Assembly: GCF_002979655.1 (NCBI RefSeq)
Contig: NZ_PCPG01000005.1
Span: 158,489-222,488 of the forward strand
Reading direction: 5' to 3'
Length of the DNA stretch: 64,000 nucleotides
Source: Microbacterium sp. MYb45
GTDB taxonomy: Bacteria; Actinomycetota; Actinomycetes; Actinomycetales; Microbacteriaceae
Shown here: piece after piece, positions 6,858 to 17,100 of the stretch
Layout of the letters: the number at the start of each line of letters is the position of its first letter
Position numbering within the stretch: the stretch's first letter is position 1
Program-made: the position numbers and the translations under genes
The notes under the pieces: model-generated
The model's input: only the letters and a program-made list of their open reading frames with translations
Databases searched by the model: none
Told to the model about the DNA's origin: nothing

Positions 6858-8303
6858 ATGTCTTCATCCCTGCGCGCCCGTCCACATTCCCGGTGGTGGG
6901 CACTCATCGTCATCTCCCTCACCCAGCTCGTCGTGGTGCTCGACGGCACCATCGTGAGCATCGCGCTGCCGCGTGCACAGGCCGCTCTCGGTCTCACCGA
7001 CGGACAGCGGCAGTGGGTCGTCACGGCTTACGCCCTCGCGTTCGGTGCGCTCCTCCTCTTCGGCGGACGCCTCGCCGACTACATCGGCCGCAAGCGCATC
7101 TTCATGATCGGCATGATCGGATTCGGCGCGGCATCGCTGTACGGCGGATCCGCGCAGCAGGGGTGGGAGCTCATCCTCGCGCGCGGACTCCAGGGCGTCT
7201 TCGCGGCGCTGCTCGCACCGGCGGCACTGGCCCTGCTGACGGTGACGTTCCCCTCCGGCCGTGAGCGCAACACCGCCTTCGCCGTGTTCGGCACCGTCGC
7301 GGGAACGGGGGCAGCGGTCGGCCTCCTGCTCGGCGGGCTGCTGACCGAGTTCGCCGACTGGCGCTGGTGCCTCTTCGTGAACATCTTCTTCGTCGTGGTC
7401 GGGCTCATCGGCGGCGCCCTCTTCCTCACCGAGAGCAAGGCCGAGGGTGAGAACCGGTACGACGTCTGGGGGACCATCACGGTGACCCTCGGGCTCGGGG
7501 CCCTCGTCTACGGGTTCAGCCTCGCCGAGCACGGCTGGGGCGATCCACTGACGATCACGTTCCTGGCGCTCGGTGTCGTCCTGCTCGCGGTCTTCGTCTG
7601 GATCGAGAGCCGGGTCGCGCAGCCGCTGCTGCCGTTGCGGATCGTGGCCGACCGCGTCCGGGGCGGCGCGTTTCTCATCCAGGGTGTCGCCGGCGCCATC
7701 ATGATCGGCGCCACGATGTACCTCACGTTCCACCTGCAGTTCGTGCTCGGGATGGGGGCGTTCCCGGCAGGACTCGCCACGCTGCCCCTGCCGATCGCGA
7801 CCATGATCATCGCCCCGATCGCGACCCGGCTGCTGCCGGTGATCGGACCGCGGCCGATGCTCATCGTCGGACCGCTGCTCGCCGCGGCGGGGATGGTCTA
7901 CCTCTCGGGGATCACGCCGGACGGCGCGTACCTCCTGCAGGTCGCCCCTGCGCTGGTGGTGCTCGGTGTCGGCATGGCTTTCATCTTCATCCCGCTGCAG
8001 AACCTGGCGCTGTCGGGGGTGGCCCCGCACGATGCCGGCGTCGCGTCCGCCATGGCGAACTCGGCGATGCAGATCGGCGGATCGATCGGGCTGTCGGTGT
8101 TCACCGCCGTGTACGCGGCTTCCGTGGGCGGGCACGCTCAGGCCGACGTCACGCCGTCGCAGTTGACCGACGCATACGGCTGGACGTTCATCGCCGCCGC
8201 GATCTTCATGGTCGCCGCCTCCGTGATCGCGATGTTCCTGGTGCGCGGCACCAAGGAGGAGCTGATGCCCACGCAGGGCGAGCGGGCCCTCGCCGCGCAC
8301 TGA
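6858..8303 (+). CDS. MFS drug exporter, DHA2 family (EmrB/QacA-like, 14 helices)
   Basis: This 481-residue transporter has about 14 hydrophobic segments. MFS motif A lies between helices 2 and 3 (GGRLADYIGRKRIF, near residues 69-82), and the antiporter motif C region follows (GTVAGTGAAVGLLLGG near 149-164). LVVVLDGTIVSIALP at helix 1 is the usual DHA2 start. It should export hydrophobic or cationic drugs in exchange for protons. The ATG at 6858 is preceded by GGAGG inside a hairpin that could switch translation on and off, so expression is probably inducible. A strong inverted repeat follows the stop. Confidence 0.93.
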   Translation: MSSSLRARPHSRWWALIVISLTQLVVVLDGTIVSIALPRAQAALGLTDGQRQWVVTAYALAFGALLLFGGRLADYIGRKRIFMIGMIGFGAASLYGGSAQQGWELILARGLQGVFAALLAPAALALLTVTFPSGRERNTAFAVFGTVAGTGAAVGLLLGGLLTEFADWRWCLFVNIFFVVVGLIGGALFLTESKAEGENRYDVWGTITVTLGLGALVYGFSLAEHGWGDPLTITFLALGVVLLAVFVWIESRVAQPLLPLRIVADRVRGGAFLIQGVAGAIMIGATMYLTFHLQFVLGMGAFPAGLATLPLPIATMIIAPIATRLLPVIGPRPMLIVGPLLAAAGMVYLSGITPDGAYLLQVAPALVVLGVGMAFIFIPLQNLALSGVAPHDAGVASAMANSAMQIGGSIGLSVFTAVYAASVGGHAQADVTPSQLTDAYGWTFIAAAIFMVAASVIAMFLVRGTKEELMPTQGERALAAH

Positions 8304-8312
8304 GCCGTGGTC

Positions 8313-8367
8313 GCGGCATCCGTCCCGGCGTAGATCGCCCGATTCCCGCCCCGGGAACGGATGCCGC
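8313..8367 (+). terminator. Inverted repeat after the MFS gene
   Basis: GCGGCATCCGT (8313-8323) and ACGGATGCCGC (8357-8367) form a perfect 11-bp stem; the loop contains a small second palindrome, TTCCCGCCCCGGGAA. There is no T-tract, so termination is likely but not certain. Confidence 0.45.
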
Positions 8368-8401
8368 GGCACGCCTCGGACGTAATGTCCGAGGGTGTTC
8401 G

Positions 8402-8407
8402 TACCGT
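8402..8407 (+). promoter_or_regulatory. Leaderless -10 box for sbcD
   Basis: TACCGT followed by six bases and the ATG at 8414. This favours that ATG over the in-frame GTG at 8408, which lies inside the spacer. Confidence 0.5.
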
Positions 8408-8413
8408 GTGAGT

Positions 8414-9583
8414 ATGCGAATCCTGCACACCTCCGACTGGCACATCGGCCGGACGTTCCATGGCAACTCGACCATGGACGCGCTGGCCGAGGTGCTCGGC
8501 GCGCTCACGGAGCAGGTTCGCGAGAACGCAGTCGACGTCGTCGTCGTCGCGGGCGACGTCTTCGACTCCGCGACGCCGTCGGGCGCCGCGTACACGCTGC
8601 TCGGCGATGCGCTGGTGTCACTGCACGAGACGGGCGCCCGCGTCATCGTCACGAGCGGCAACCACGACTCGGCCGCGCGACTCGGTTTCCAGGCCCGGCT
8701 GCTCCGCGAGGGCATCCACGTGCTGACAGATCCGCTCGCGGTCGGCGTGCCGGTCACCATCGCCGACCCCGAGGGGCCTGTTCACTTCTTCGGAATCCCC
8801 TACCTCGAACCGGCGATCGTCCGTCAGCACTGGCCCGAGGGTGACAGTTCGGGGCGGCAGCTGCGCACGCAGGCGCAGACCATGGCCCATGCGATGGATC
8901 TGGTCCGCGCCGGCATGCGCGAGCACGAGGGACGTTCAGTGGCGATCGCGCACTGCTTCGCGGCCGGCGTCGACGCGACCGTCGGGCTCGAACGCGAGGT
9001 GCGTCAGGGCGGACTCGACGTCGTGCCGCTGAGCGTCTTCGACGGCCCCGATTACGTCGCGCTCGGGCACATCCACGGGCGCCAGCAGATCAGCGAGCGC
9101 GTCCGGTACGCGGGTGCTCCGCTGCACTACAGCTTCGGCGAGCAGGACAAGCCGCGCGGATCCTGGCTCGTCGACCTCGATGCCGACGGCCTCGCCGCGG
9201 TCGAGTGGCTCGACCTGCCGGTTCCGCGTCGGCTCGTCACGCTCACGGGCTCGCTCGAAGAGATCCTCGCAGCCGACACCGTCGCCGCACACGCCGACGA
9301 CTGGGTCTGCGCCGTCTACACGGATGCGGTGCCGCAGTCCGAGCCGATGCGGCGTCTGCGAGAGAGCTATCCCCACTGCGCGATGGTTCAGCACCAGCCC
9401 GCAGCTGTCGCAGAGGTGGAGGAGAAGTCGTACGTGCAGCGGCTGCGCTCCGCCGTCACCGACGCCGACCGCATCGAGGCGTTCCTCGAGCATGTGCGGG
9501 CAGGTCACGGGCCCACCGAGGTCGAGCACGAGCTGATCCGTGCGGTGCTCGATGAGCGCGTGCGCGCGGAGGCACTCGTCTAG
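8414..9583 (+). CDS. sbcD: Exonuclease SbcD (Mre11-type nuclease subunit)
   Basis: A 389-residue metallophosphoesterase that forms the nuclease of the SbcCD complex, which opens DNA hairpins and protein-blocked ends. The metal-binding motifs are in order: HTSDWHIGR at residues 5-13 (Asp8, His10), GDVFD around 46-50, GNHDS around 80-84, IAHCF near 180, and GHIHG near 218-222. The start gives MRILHTSDWH, the usual N-terminus. The stop codon directly abuts the ATG of sbcC, so the two subunits are made together. Confidence 0.95.
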   Translation: MRILHTSDWHIGRTFHGNSTMDALAEVLGALTEQVRENAVDVVVVAGDVFDSATPSGAAYTLLGDALVSLHETGARVIVTSGNHDSAARLGFQARLLREGIHVLTDPLAVGVPVTIADPEGPVHFFGIPYLEPAIVRQHWPEGDSSGRQLRTQAQTMAHAMDLVRAGMREHEGRSVAIAHCFAAGVDATVGLEREVRQGGLDVVPLSVFDGPDYVALGHIHGRQQISERVRYAGAPLHYSFGEQDKPRGSWLVDLDADGLAAVEWLDLPVPRRLVTLTGSLEEILAADTVAAHADDWVCAVYTDAVPQSEPMRRLRESYPHCAMVQHQPAAVAEVEEKSYVQRLRSAVTDADRIEAFLEHVRAGHGPTEVEHELIRAVLDERVRAEALV

Positions 9584-12571
9584 ATGCGTCTCCATCGCCT
9601 GGAGGTCGAGGGCTTCGGTCCCTTCCGTTCGCGGCAGGTCGTCGATTTCGACGCGTTCGCCGACGACGGCATCTTCCTCATCGCCGGCCGCACGGGGGCA
9701 GGTAAATCGAGCATCCTCGACGCCGTGTGCTTCGGACTCTACGGCGGGGTGCCGCGTTACGACGGCGGTGAGAAGCGGCTGCGCAGCGATCACTGCGAGC
9801 CCGACGATCCGTCGGAGGTGGTGGTCGAGTTCAGCACTCCGGCGGGCCGTTTCCGTGTGACCCGTTCACCGGAGTACCTGCGTCCCGCCAAACGTGGCGG
9901 CGGCATGACCAAGCAGGCCTCGACCGTCGCCCTCGACGAGTGGACCGATGCCGGCTGGGTGGGTCGCGCCGCTCGCGCCGTCGATGTCGCAGGCGAGCTC
10001 GATGAGATCCTCCAGCTCAGCCGCGAGCAGTTCCTCCAGGTGATCCTCCTCGCGCAGAACCGATTCTCGGAGTTCCTGCTCGCGGGCAGCAGAGACCGCC
10101 AGGCACTGCTGCGGCGGCTGTTCGGCACGCAGCGGTTCGAAGACGTGCAGGCACGGTTCGACGAGCGGCGCCGGGAGGCGGAACAGACACTCGGCGCTCG
10201 GCTCGCGACGGTGAATGCGCGTATCGACGAGGCCGAGCAGCTCGTGATCACCAGCGGGCTCTCCGACGACGTGACAGCGCCGACCGAGGACGCGGCGGTG
10301 TCCGGCCCCCCGCCGATAGAAGGGCGTCTCGAGGCACTCCGACGAGCGAGGGCGCGTGCCGACTATCGGGCGGAGCGCCGCGCCTCGGAGCGGGTGGAGG
10401 CGGAGAAGCGTGCGGCCGATGCCGATGCGGCGCTCGCCACCGCTCGCGAAGAGAAGCATGCCCAGGGGGAACGTGATCGCGCCCGGACAGCGCTCGAGCG
10501 GCTGGATGCCGATGCGCCGTCGATCGACGCGGCCCGGGCAGAGCTCGCGGCCGCGCGTGCCGCCGAGGCGGTGCGGTCGACGATCGCTGCCGCAGCCCGA
10601 GCACAGACGGCCGTCACCGTCGCGGCCGAAGACGAGCAGCGGTCACGGGAAGTGTGGGAGGCATTCGAGGTCCCCGTCGCCGGCGACCTCGAGGAGTGGG
10701 CGGCTGCACGCACCAGGGAGAGCGGTTCCTGGGAGCGCGCGCGGGAGTTCGAGGGGCAGGCACCGGCGCTCGATGCCGAGCTGCAGTCGGCCGAGGAGGC
10801 CGTGGCGGTGGCGACCACACGCCTGGAGGCCGGAGAAGCCGAACGTGCCACTCTCCCCGCCGCGATCACCGCGCTGACCGCGGAACGCGACGAGAAACGC
10901 CGCCTGGCCGACCGGGTGGGCGATGCCCGAGCGGCCCAGGAAGAGGCAGACGCTCGACGCGCGGCAGCCCGCGAGGTGGAGCGGCTGCAGAGAGCGCAGG
11001 CCGCGACCGAGATCGAACTCGCCGACGCCACTGCTGTGCACGCCGCCGCGCAGACGAACCTCGCACAGCTGCGGCAGCGCCGCATCGACGGGATGTCCGG
11101 CGAACTCGCGTCGAGCCTGCGCCCCGAGCATCCGTGTCCGGTCTGCGGCTCACTCGAGCATCCGGCTCCGGCCACGCACGCCGATCTCGTCTCGCCCGAC
11201 GACATCGCTGAAGCGGAGAAGGCCCGCGACGTCGCGGCGCAGCGGGAGCGCGAACGCTCCGCGGCGTCTTCGAGCCTGCGGGCTGAACTCGCTGCTGTCT
11301 CCGCCCGCGCGGACGGGCGGAGCGTCGACCAGGCCGAGACGGAGTACGAAGCAGCCGCCGCAGCCCACGCGCTCAGCCTGGCCGCAGCCGATGAGCTGAC
11401 GGTGCTCGACGTGCAACTGAGCGGCCTCGTCGCCCGGGTCGATCAGCTCGAGGCCGAGAAGACCGAGGGCATGGCGGCGCTCGCTCGGGCGCGGGAGCAG
11501 CACGCTCTGCTGCAGCAGCGGAGCACGGAGGCCCACACACTGATCGCCGAGGCGCGCGGCTCCTTCGACACGGTCGCCGAGCGTCTCGACGACATGGCCA
11601 CCAGGATCTCCGCCGCCCGCGCGGTCGCCCGGGCGATGGCAGAACGTCTGCGCAGGACGCAGGCGCTGGCCGAGGCGGAGGCCGAGCGGGATGAGGCGAT
11701 CGCCGACTCGCCGTTCGACGATGTGACCGCCGCTGAACACGCCCTCCGCTCCGTCGCGACGCAGGAGGCACTGGACGCGCGCATCGCCGAGCACGCCGTG
11801 CAGCGGGAGAAGGAACGGGCGATCCTGTTCGACCTGGAGTTGCGGACGCTCCCCGAAGAGCCGATCGACCTCGCGCCCGTCGAAGAGGCCTCGGCGGCTG
11901 CCCGAGCGACCTGGACCGAGGCGGTCGACGCGGCGGCTCGGGCGACGGGCACGGCCGAGCGGCTCGGGGGACTGATCGATTCCGCCACCGCCGAGCATGC
12001 CCGCACCGCCGCCGATGCGGCCGAATTCGAGGTGCTGCAGAACCTCGCCGACACGATCGCCGGGCGAGGCGCGAACACCCGAAAGATGACCCTGGAGACG
12101 TTCGTCCTCGCGGCCGAGCTGGAAGAGATCGTCGACGCGGCGAACCGGCGCCTGCACGACATGTCGACGGGCCGCTACCAGCTGCAGCACTCCGACGCGC
12201 TCGCGGCTCGAGGGGCAGCATCCGGGCTCGGGATCGTGGTCTCCGATGCCTTCACCGGGCAGACGCGGCCGCCGCAGTCGTTGTCGGGCGGCGAGACCTT
12301 CCTCACCTCACTCGCGCTCGCACTCGGTCTCGCCGAGGTGGTCACGGCCCGGGCCGGCGGCATCCGCCTCGACACGCTGTTCATCGACGAGGGATTCGGC
12401 TCGCTCGACGGTGACACGCTCGATGTGGCCATGCGCACGCTCGACGAGCTGCGACAGGGGGGCAGGACGGTCGGAGTCATCAGCCATGTCGAGGCCATGC
12501 AGGAGCAGATCCCGGCGCAGCTCACGGTGCGGGCGCTGCCGAACGGTCCGAGCATCATCGAGGCCCGCTGA
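9584..12571 (+). CDS. sbcC: Exonuclease SbcC (Rad50-type SMC ATPase subunit)
   Basis: This 995-residue partner of SbcD has the Rad50 layout. There is an N-terminal ATPase half with Walker A GRTGAGKSS (near residues 34-42), then long Ala/Glu/Arg-rich coiled coils. The zinc hook CPVC is at residues 518-521, and a second coiled coil follows. The C-terminal half has signature SLSGGE (899-904) and Walker B FIDEGFGSLDGD with D935/E936. Two molecules join at the hook and hold DNA for the SbcD nuclease. The ATG follows the sbcD stop with no gap. A short convergent gap separates it from the nucleosidase gene. Confidence 0.96.
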   Translation: MRLHRLEVEGFGPFRSRQVVDFDAFADDGIFLIAGRTGAGKSSILDAVCFGLYGGVPRYDGGEKRLRSDHCEPDDPSEVVVEFSTPAGRFRVTRSPEYLRPAKRGGGMTKQASTVALDEWTDAGWVGRAARAVDVAGELDEILQLSREQFLQVILLAQNRFSEFLLAGSRDRQALLRRLFGTQRFEDVQARFDERRREAEQTLGARLATVNARIDEAEQLVITSGLSDDVTAPTEDAAVSGPPPIEGRLEALRRARARADYRAERRASERVEAEKRAADADAALATAREEKHAQGERDRARTALERLDADAPSIDAARAELAAARAAEAVRSTIAAAARAQTAVTVAAEDEQRSREVWEAFEVPVAGDLEEWAAARTRESGSWERAREFEGQAPALDAELQSAEEAVAVATTRLEAGEAERATLPAAITALTAERDEKRRLADRVGDARAAQEEADARRAAAREVERLQRAQAATEIELADATAVHAAAQTNLAQLRQRRIDGMSGELASSLRPEHPCPVCGSLEHPAPATHADLVSPDDIAEAEKARDVAAQRERERSAASSSLRAELAAVSARADGRSVDQAETEYEAAAAAHALSLAAADELTVLDVQLSGLVARVDQLEAEKTEGMAALARAREQHALLQQRSTEAHTLIAEARGSFDTVAERLDDMATRISAARAVARAMAERLRRTQALAEAEAERDEAIADSPFDDVTAAEHALRSVATQEALDARIAEHAVQREKERAILFDLELRTLPEEPIDLAPVEEASAAARATWTEAVDAAARATGTAERLGGLIDSATAEHARTAADAAEFEVLQNLADTIAGRGANTRKMTLETFVLAAELEEIVDAANRRLHDMSTGRYQLQHSDALAARGAASGLGIVVSDAFTGQTRPPQSLSGGETFLTSLALALGLAEVVTARAGGIRLDTLFIDEGFGSLDGDTLDVAMRTLDELRQGGRTVGVISHVEAMQEQIPAQLTVRALPNGPSIIEAR

Positions 12572-12601
12572 GCCGCGCGAACGCCGACGGCCTCCGCCGC
12601 C

Positions 12602-13159
12602 TCAGACGCCGTACTCGGCGCGGATGAAGTCGCGAAGCTGCACGCTGCAGCGGGCGACCGCCTCGCGCCAGTCGGTCAATGCGCCGTCTTCAGCCTGGTC
12701 GGACACGGCGCGGAACACGCGGATGGGCACGCCGAACTGTCCTGCGACCCAGATGTACGCGTAGGTCTCCATGTCGACCAGTGCCGCCCCCGACGGACGG
12801 ATCACGGCGGTGACCTCGGCATCCTCGACGAAGTGGTCGCCCGTCGCGATCAGCACGCCGTCGCGTCCGGTGGCGACCCGCGCCGGCAGCGACACGTGCT
12901 GGCCGGCGACGCCGTCGAGGTCGGTGACGTCGTGCTGGAACGCGGTGCCGACCTCGTGGACGGTCGCTTCTAGGTCGGGATCGATCGCGCCCGCCGTGCC
13001 GACGACCACGATCTCGTCGTAGACGGTGGCGTCGAGCGCACGCGTCAGGCCGTACGTCGCCTGGAGCTTGCCCGGGCCGGTCACGAGACGGTCGAAGCCC
13101 TCGAGTTCCTCGGGGAATGCGGACAGTTCGGATGCGAGCGCGGCGACGAGGAGTTTCAC
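12602..13159 (-). CDS. 5'-methylthioadenosine/S-adenosylhomocysteine nucleosidase-like protein
   Basis: A 185-residue member of the MTAN/PNP-UDP phosphorylase fold. The best markers are the glycine-rich VVVGTAGAI at residues ~50-58 and the substrate motif [20 protein letters not shown] near 125-144, where Met-Glu binds the ribose. A following SDQAED contains the catalytic Asp position. At 185 residues it is shorter than E. coli Mtn (232), as in many actinobacterial nucleosidases. It should recycle MTA/SAH or a related nucleoside. The start is GTG, placed six bases after a GAGAAT box. Confidence 0.85.
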   Translation of the reverse strand: MKLLVAALASELSAFPEELEGFDRLVTGPGKLQATYGLTRALDATVYDEIVVVGTAGAIDPDLEATVHEVGTAFQHDVTDLDGVAGQHVSLPARVATGRDGVLIATGDHFVEDAEVTAVIRPSGAALVDMETYAYIWVAGQFGVPIRVFRAVSDQAEDGALTDWREAVARCSVQLRDFIRAEYGV

Positions 13160-13165
13160 TGCCCC

Positions 13166-13171
13166 ATTCTC
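13166..13171 (-). promoter_or_regulatory. Leaderless -10 box for the nucleosidase gene
   Basis: GAGAAT on the minus strand, six bases before the GTG start at 13159. Confidence 0.4.
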
Positions 13172-13268
13172 TCAGGTCGTGACTGGCAGGAGCATCCGAA
13201 CGCCGCGGCGTCACCCCGACGTAACACGGAAGCGCGATACTGATTCGAGGAAACGAGCGGAGGATCAC

Positions 13269-14087
13269 ATGTCGTTGCAGCAGCAGATCTCTGAGGACCT
13301 CGGTGTCAGGTCCGAGGTCGACCCCGAAGCCGAGACCGAGCGTCGCATCGGTTTCCTCGCCGACTACCTGCGCACGACGGGGGCGAAGGGCTATGTGCTC
13401 GGGATCTCCGGCGGGCAGGACTCGACTCTCGCCGGTCGCCTCGCCCAACTCGCGGTCGAGCGGGTGCGGGCCGAGGGCGGCGAGGCGAAGTTCCTCGCCG
13501 TGCGTCTGCCCTACCGCGTGCAGCACGATGCCGACGATGCCCAGGCTGCACTCGCCTTCATCGCCCCGGACTCGTCGGTCGAGGTCAACATCCAGAACGG
13601 CGTCGACGGTGTCGAGGAGGACATCGAGTTCGCGGTCACGAGCGACATCAGCGACTTCAACCGCGGCAACATCAAGGCACGCGTCCGCATGGTCACCCAG
13701 TACGCGCTCGCAGGTCACGACGGGCTCCTCGTGATCGGCACCGACCACGCCGCCGAAGCGGTCACCGGCTTCTACACGAAGTTCGGCGACGGCGCGGCCG
13801 ACATCCTCCCGCTGTCCGGTCTCACCAAGCGCCAGGGACGCTCGCTCCTGCAGTTCCTGGATGCTCCGGATCGTCTCGCGTTCAAGGTGCCCACCGCCGA
13901 CCTGCTCGACGGCCAGCCCGGTCGTGCCGACGAGGACGAGCTGGGTCTCACCTACGAGCAGATCGACGACTTCCTCGAGGGGCGCACCGTCGATCCCGAG
14001 GTCGCCGGTCGCATCGAGGCACGATACCTCGCCACGCAGCACAAGCGGCACCTCCCGGTGACCCCCGACGACACCTGGTGGCGCTGA
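13269..14087 (+). CDS. nadE: NAD+ synthetase, ammonia-dependent
   Basis: This 272-residue enzyme amidates nicotinic acid adenine dinucleotide to NAD+ using ATP and ammonia. The PP-loop SGGQDS lies at residues 47-52, and the downstream [13 protein letters not shown] and [26 protein letters not shown] stretches are diagnostic. There is no N-terminal nitrilase (glutaminase) domain, so it is the short, ammonia-using form. A GGAGG ribosome-binding site precedes the ATG by five bases. It is transcribed divergently from the nucleosidase gene; the 109-base gap between them holds both promoters. Confidence 0.96.
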   Translation: MSLQQQISEDLGVRSEVDPEAETERRIGFLADYLRTTGAKGYVLGISGGQDSTLAGRLAQLAVERVRAEGGEAKFLAVRLPYRVQHDADDAQAALAFIAPDSSVEVNIQNGVDGVEEDIEFAVTSDISDFNRGNIKARVRMVTQYALAGHDGLLVIGTDHAAEAVTGFYTKFGDGAADILPLSGLTKRQGRSLLQFLDAPDRLAFKVPTADLLDGQPGRADEDELGLTYEQIDDFLEGRTVDPEVAGRIEARYLATQHKRHLPVTPDDTWWR

Positions 14088-14174
14088 CCGCACGTTCGCA
14101 TCTGCGGAGGCGCCGCTTCGCGTCGTGTCGGATGCCGCGGATAGTGTCGAAGCATCCGACAGAACGGGAGCATC

Positions 14175-17100
14175 GTGCGGATCGACACTCAGGCGCAGCG
14201 CGTCATCTGGAGCGCGAGCGACCTCAAGGCGGCCGCCGAGTGCGAGTTCGCGTGGTGTCGGGCGATCGACGCGAAGCTGGGGCGAGTCCCGGCCGTCGAA
14301 GAGCCCGAAGACGCGACTCTGAAGCGTGCCGCCGAGCTCGGCGACGTGCACGAGCAGAACGTGCTCGCCCGGTACATCGATGAACTCGGCGACGCGAGTG
14401 TCCACCGCATCGAGAAGGTCTCGTCGGTTGATGCCGAGGCGCTGGCGGCCGCGATCGACGAGACGGTCGCGGCGCTGCGCTCCGATGCGCTCGTGGTGTT
14501 CCAGGCGGCTTTCTCCACCGACGAGTTCGTCGGATTCGCCGACTTCCTCCGCAAGGACGACGACGGCCGGTGGCGCGTTCAGGACTCCAAGCTCGCGCGC
14601 AAGGCGCGAGTCACTGCCCTCATGCAGCTCGCGGCATACGTCGACCAGCTCGACCGCCTCGGCATCCCCCGGTCCGACGAGGTCGACCTGATCCTCGGCG
14701 ACGGCACGCTCAGCACCCATCAGGTGGATGATCTCCTTCCGCTCTTCCAGGTGCGGCGCGCTCGGCTGCGGGCCCTCATCGCCGACCGGCGCATCGCCGA
14801 TGGGGCGGCGGGTGCGCCGCTCGCCTGGGGAGACGATCGCGGCGACCTGCAGATCGTGGCCTGCGGACGCTGCGCGACCTGCGAGGAACAGGTGCTGGCG
14901 CACCGGGACCTGCTGATGGTCGCGAGGATGCGCCCGGTGCAGCGTGCGCGACTGCGTGCGTCCGGGATCGAGACGATCGATGCCCTGGCGGAGGCATCGG
15001 GGCCGCCAGCGGGGATGAACATCGACACGTTCGAGACGCTCCGCGACCAGGCGCGACTGCAGTTGCGCGCCGATGCCGAGGGGCGGCCCACCTACGACGT
15101 GCACTACGCGCCGGCGATCCACACCCTCCCGCTGCCCAGCCACGGCGACATCTTCTTCGACTTCGAGGGCGACCCCCTCTACACGGAGCCGGCTGCCGAC
15201 GGCGAGGGGCACTGGGGAATCGACTACCTCTTCGGGTGGGTCGACAACGCCGACCAGTATTCGGCCCTCTGGGCGCATACCTTCGCCGACGAGAAGCGCG
15301 CGCTCGAGACGTTCCTCGACTTCGTGAATGCGCGCAGGATCGCCCACCCCGGCATGCACATCTACCACTACGCGCCCTACGAGACCTCGCACCTGGTGGC
15401 GATGGCGGCACGGCACGGGGTGCGCGAGGGGGAGGTCGATCGGCTGCTGCGCGAGGGCGTGTTCGTCGACCTGTACCCGCTCGTGCTGCGGACGGTGCGC
15501 GTCGGTTCGCGCTCGTACTCGATCAAGAAGCTCGAGCCGCTGTACATGGGCGACGACGTGCGAACCAGCGACGTGCAGAAGGGCGACGACTCGATCGTGC
15601 AGTACGTCGCGGCTCGTGAGCTCGCCGCTGCGGGGGAGCAGGCCGGGGCCGACGCGGTCCTGGCGGACCTCGCCGACTACAACCGCTACGACTGCGTGTC
15701 GACCAGGCGTCTGCGCAACTGGCTGATCGACATCGCGCGCAAAGAGGGCGTCACCCCGGCTCCGCCCGACGCAGCCGACGAGGTCATCTACGAGCCGTCC
15801 CCGCGCTCGGTCGCACTGCTCGCAGATGCCGAGCGCGCGGTCGAGGCGGGTGACGACGGGCTCGTCCATCGACTCGCGGCCGCCGCGATCGACTATTTCC
15901 CGCGCGAGGCGAAGAGCTTCTGGGTGTCGCATTTCCAGCGGCTGCGCGAACCGGTGACCATGTGGGACGGCACGCGCGATGTGGTGCGGGTCGACCGTCC
16001 GTCCTCGACCGTCCGTCGCGACTGGAGCATCGGTGAGGGGCGGCGGGTGATGTCCCGCGATGTCGAGATCCGCGGCGAGGTTTCGCCCGGCACGACGCTC
16101 GGCGCCGGGTCGCAGCCGTTCGCACTCTACGGAGTTCCGGCGCCGTTCGACACCGAGGTCCCGTCGCGTGCGGTGCATGTGCCGCACACGGTCACGGTGG
16201 CGGAGGTGCTCGACGACGGCTACCTCATCACCGAGTCGGCGGTCCAGGGACAGACGTGGGACGAGTTGCCGCTCGCCCTCACCCCGGCCGCACCGCCACG
16301 CGTCGTGTCCCTCCAGGGCGCGATCGACGAGTGGGCCGATGCGGTGCACGCCGCGGCTCCGGGGTTCCCCGACGATGCGGCGACCGACATCCTCCGTCGG
16401 ATCCCCCCGCGCACCGTATCGGGCGCGCCGCTGCCCGCCCCGGGCGACGACACGGTCGACGCGATCGTGACGGGGGTGCTCGACCTCGACCACAGTTATC
16501 TGGCGGTGCAGGGCCCTCCGGGAACGGGCAAGACCTACACCGGATCCCGGGTCATCGCACGCCTCGTGAACGAGCACGGCTTCAAGGTCGGCGTCGTGGC
16601 GCAGTCGCACGCGATCATCGAGACGCTGCTCGAGCGGGTCGTGGCCGATGGGGTCGCACCGGCTCAGGTCGCCAAGGCTCCGAAGGATCCGGATGCGACG
16701 CACTCGTATACCGCCATCCCGAAGCCCGGGATGGCGGCCTTCCTCGCCGAGCACGCCTCCGAGGGTGCCGTCGTGGGCGGGACGGCCTGGGACTTCAGCA
16801 ACACCCAGCGGGTCGACCGCGACGGGCTCGACCTGCTCGTGATCGACGAGGCGGGGCAGTTCTCGCTCGCCTCGACCATCGCGGTCGCCGCCGGGGCGAA
16901 GCGGCTCCTGCTCCTCGGCGATCCGCAGCAGCTTCCGCAGGTGAGTCAGGGAGCCCACCCCGAACCGGTCGATGCCTCCGCGCTCGGCTGGGTGATGGAC
17001 GGCGACCCGGTCGTGCGGCCGGAGTACGGCTACTTCCTCGCGCGCTCCTGGCGCATGCATCCGTTCGTCGCGGCCCCGGTGTCGAAGCTCGCCTACGCGG

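Noticed and set aside
12690..17060. Very long open frame (over 1400 codons) antisense to nadE and the nuclease-helicase.
   Set aside because: Stop-poor antisense frames are expected in GC-rich genes; the product shows no domain and runs through three real genes.
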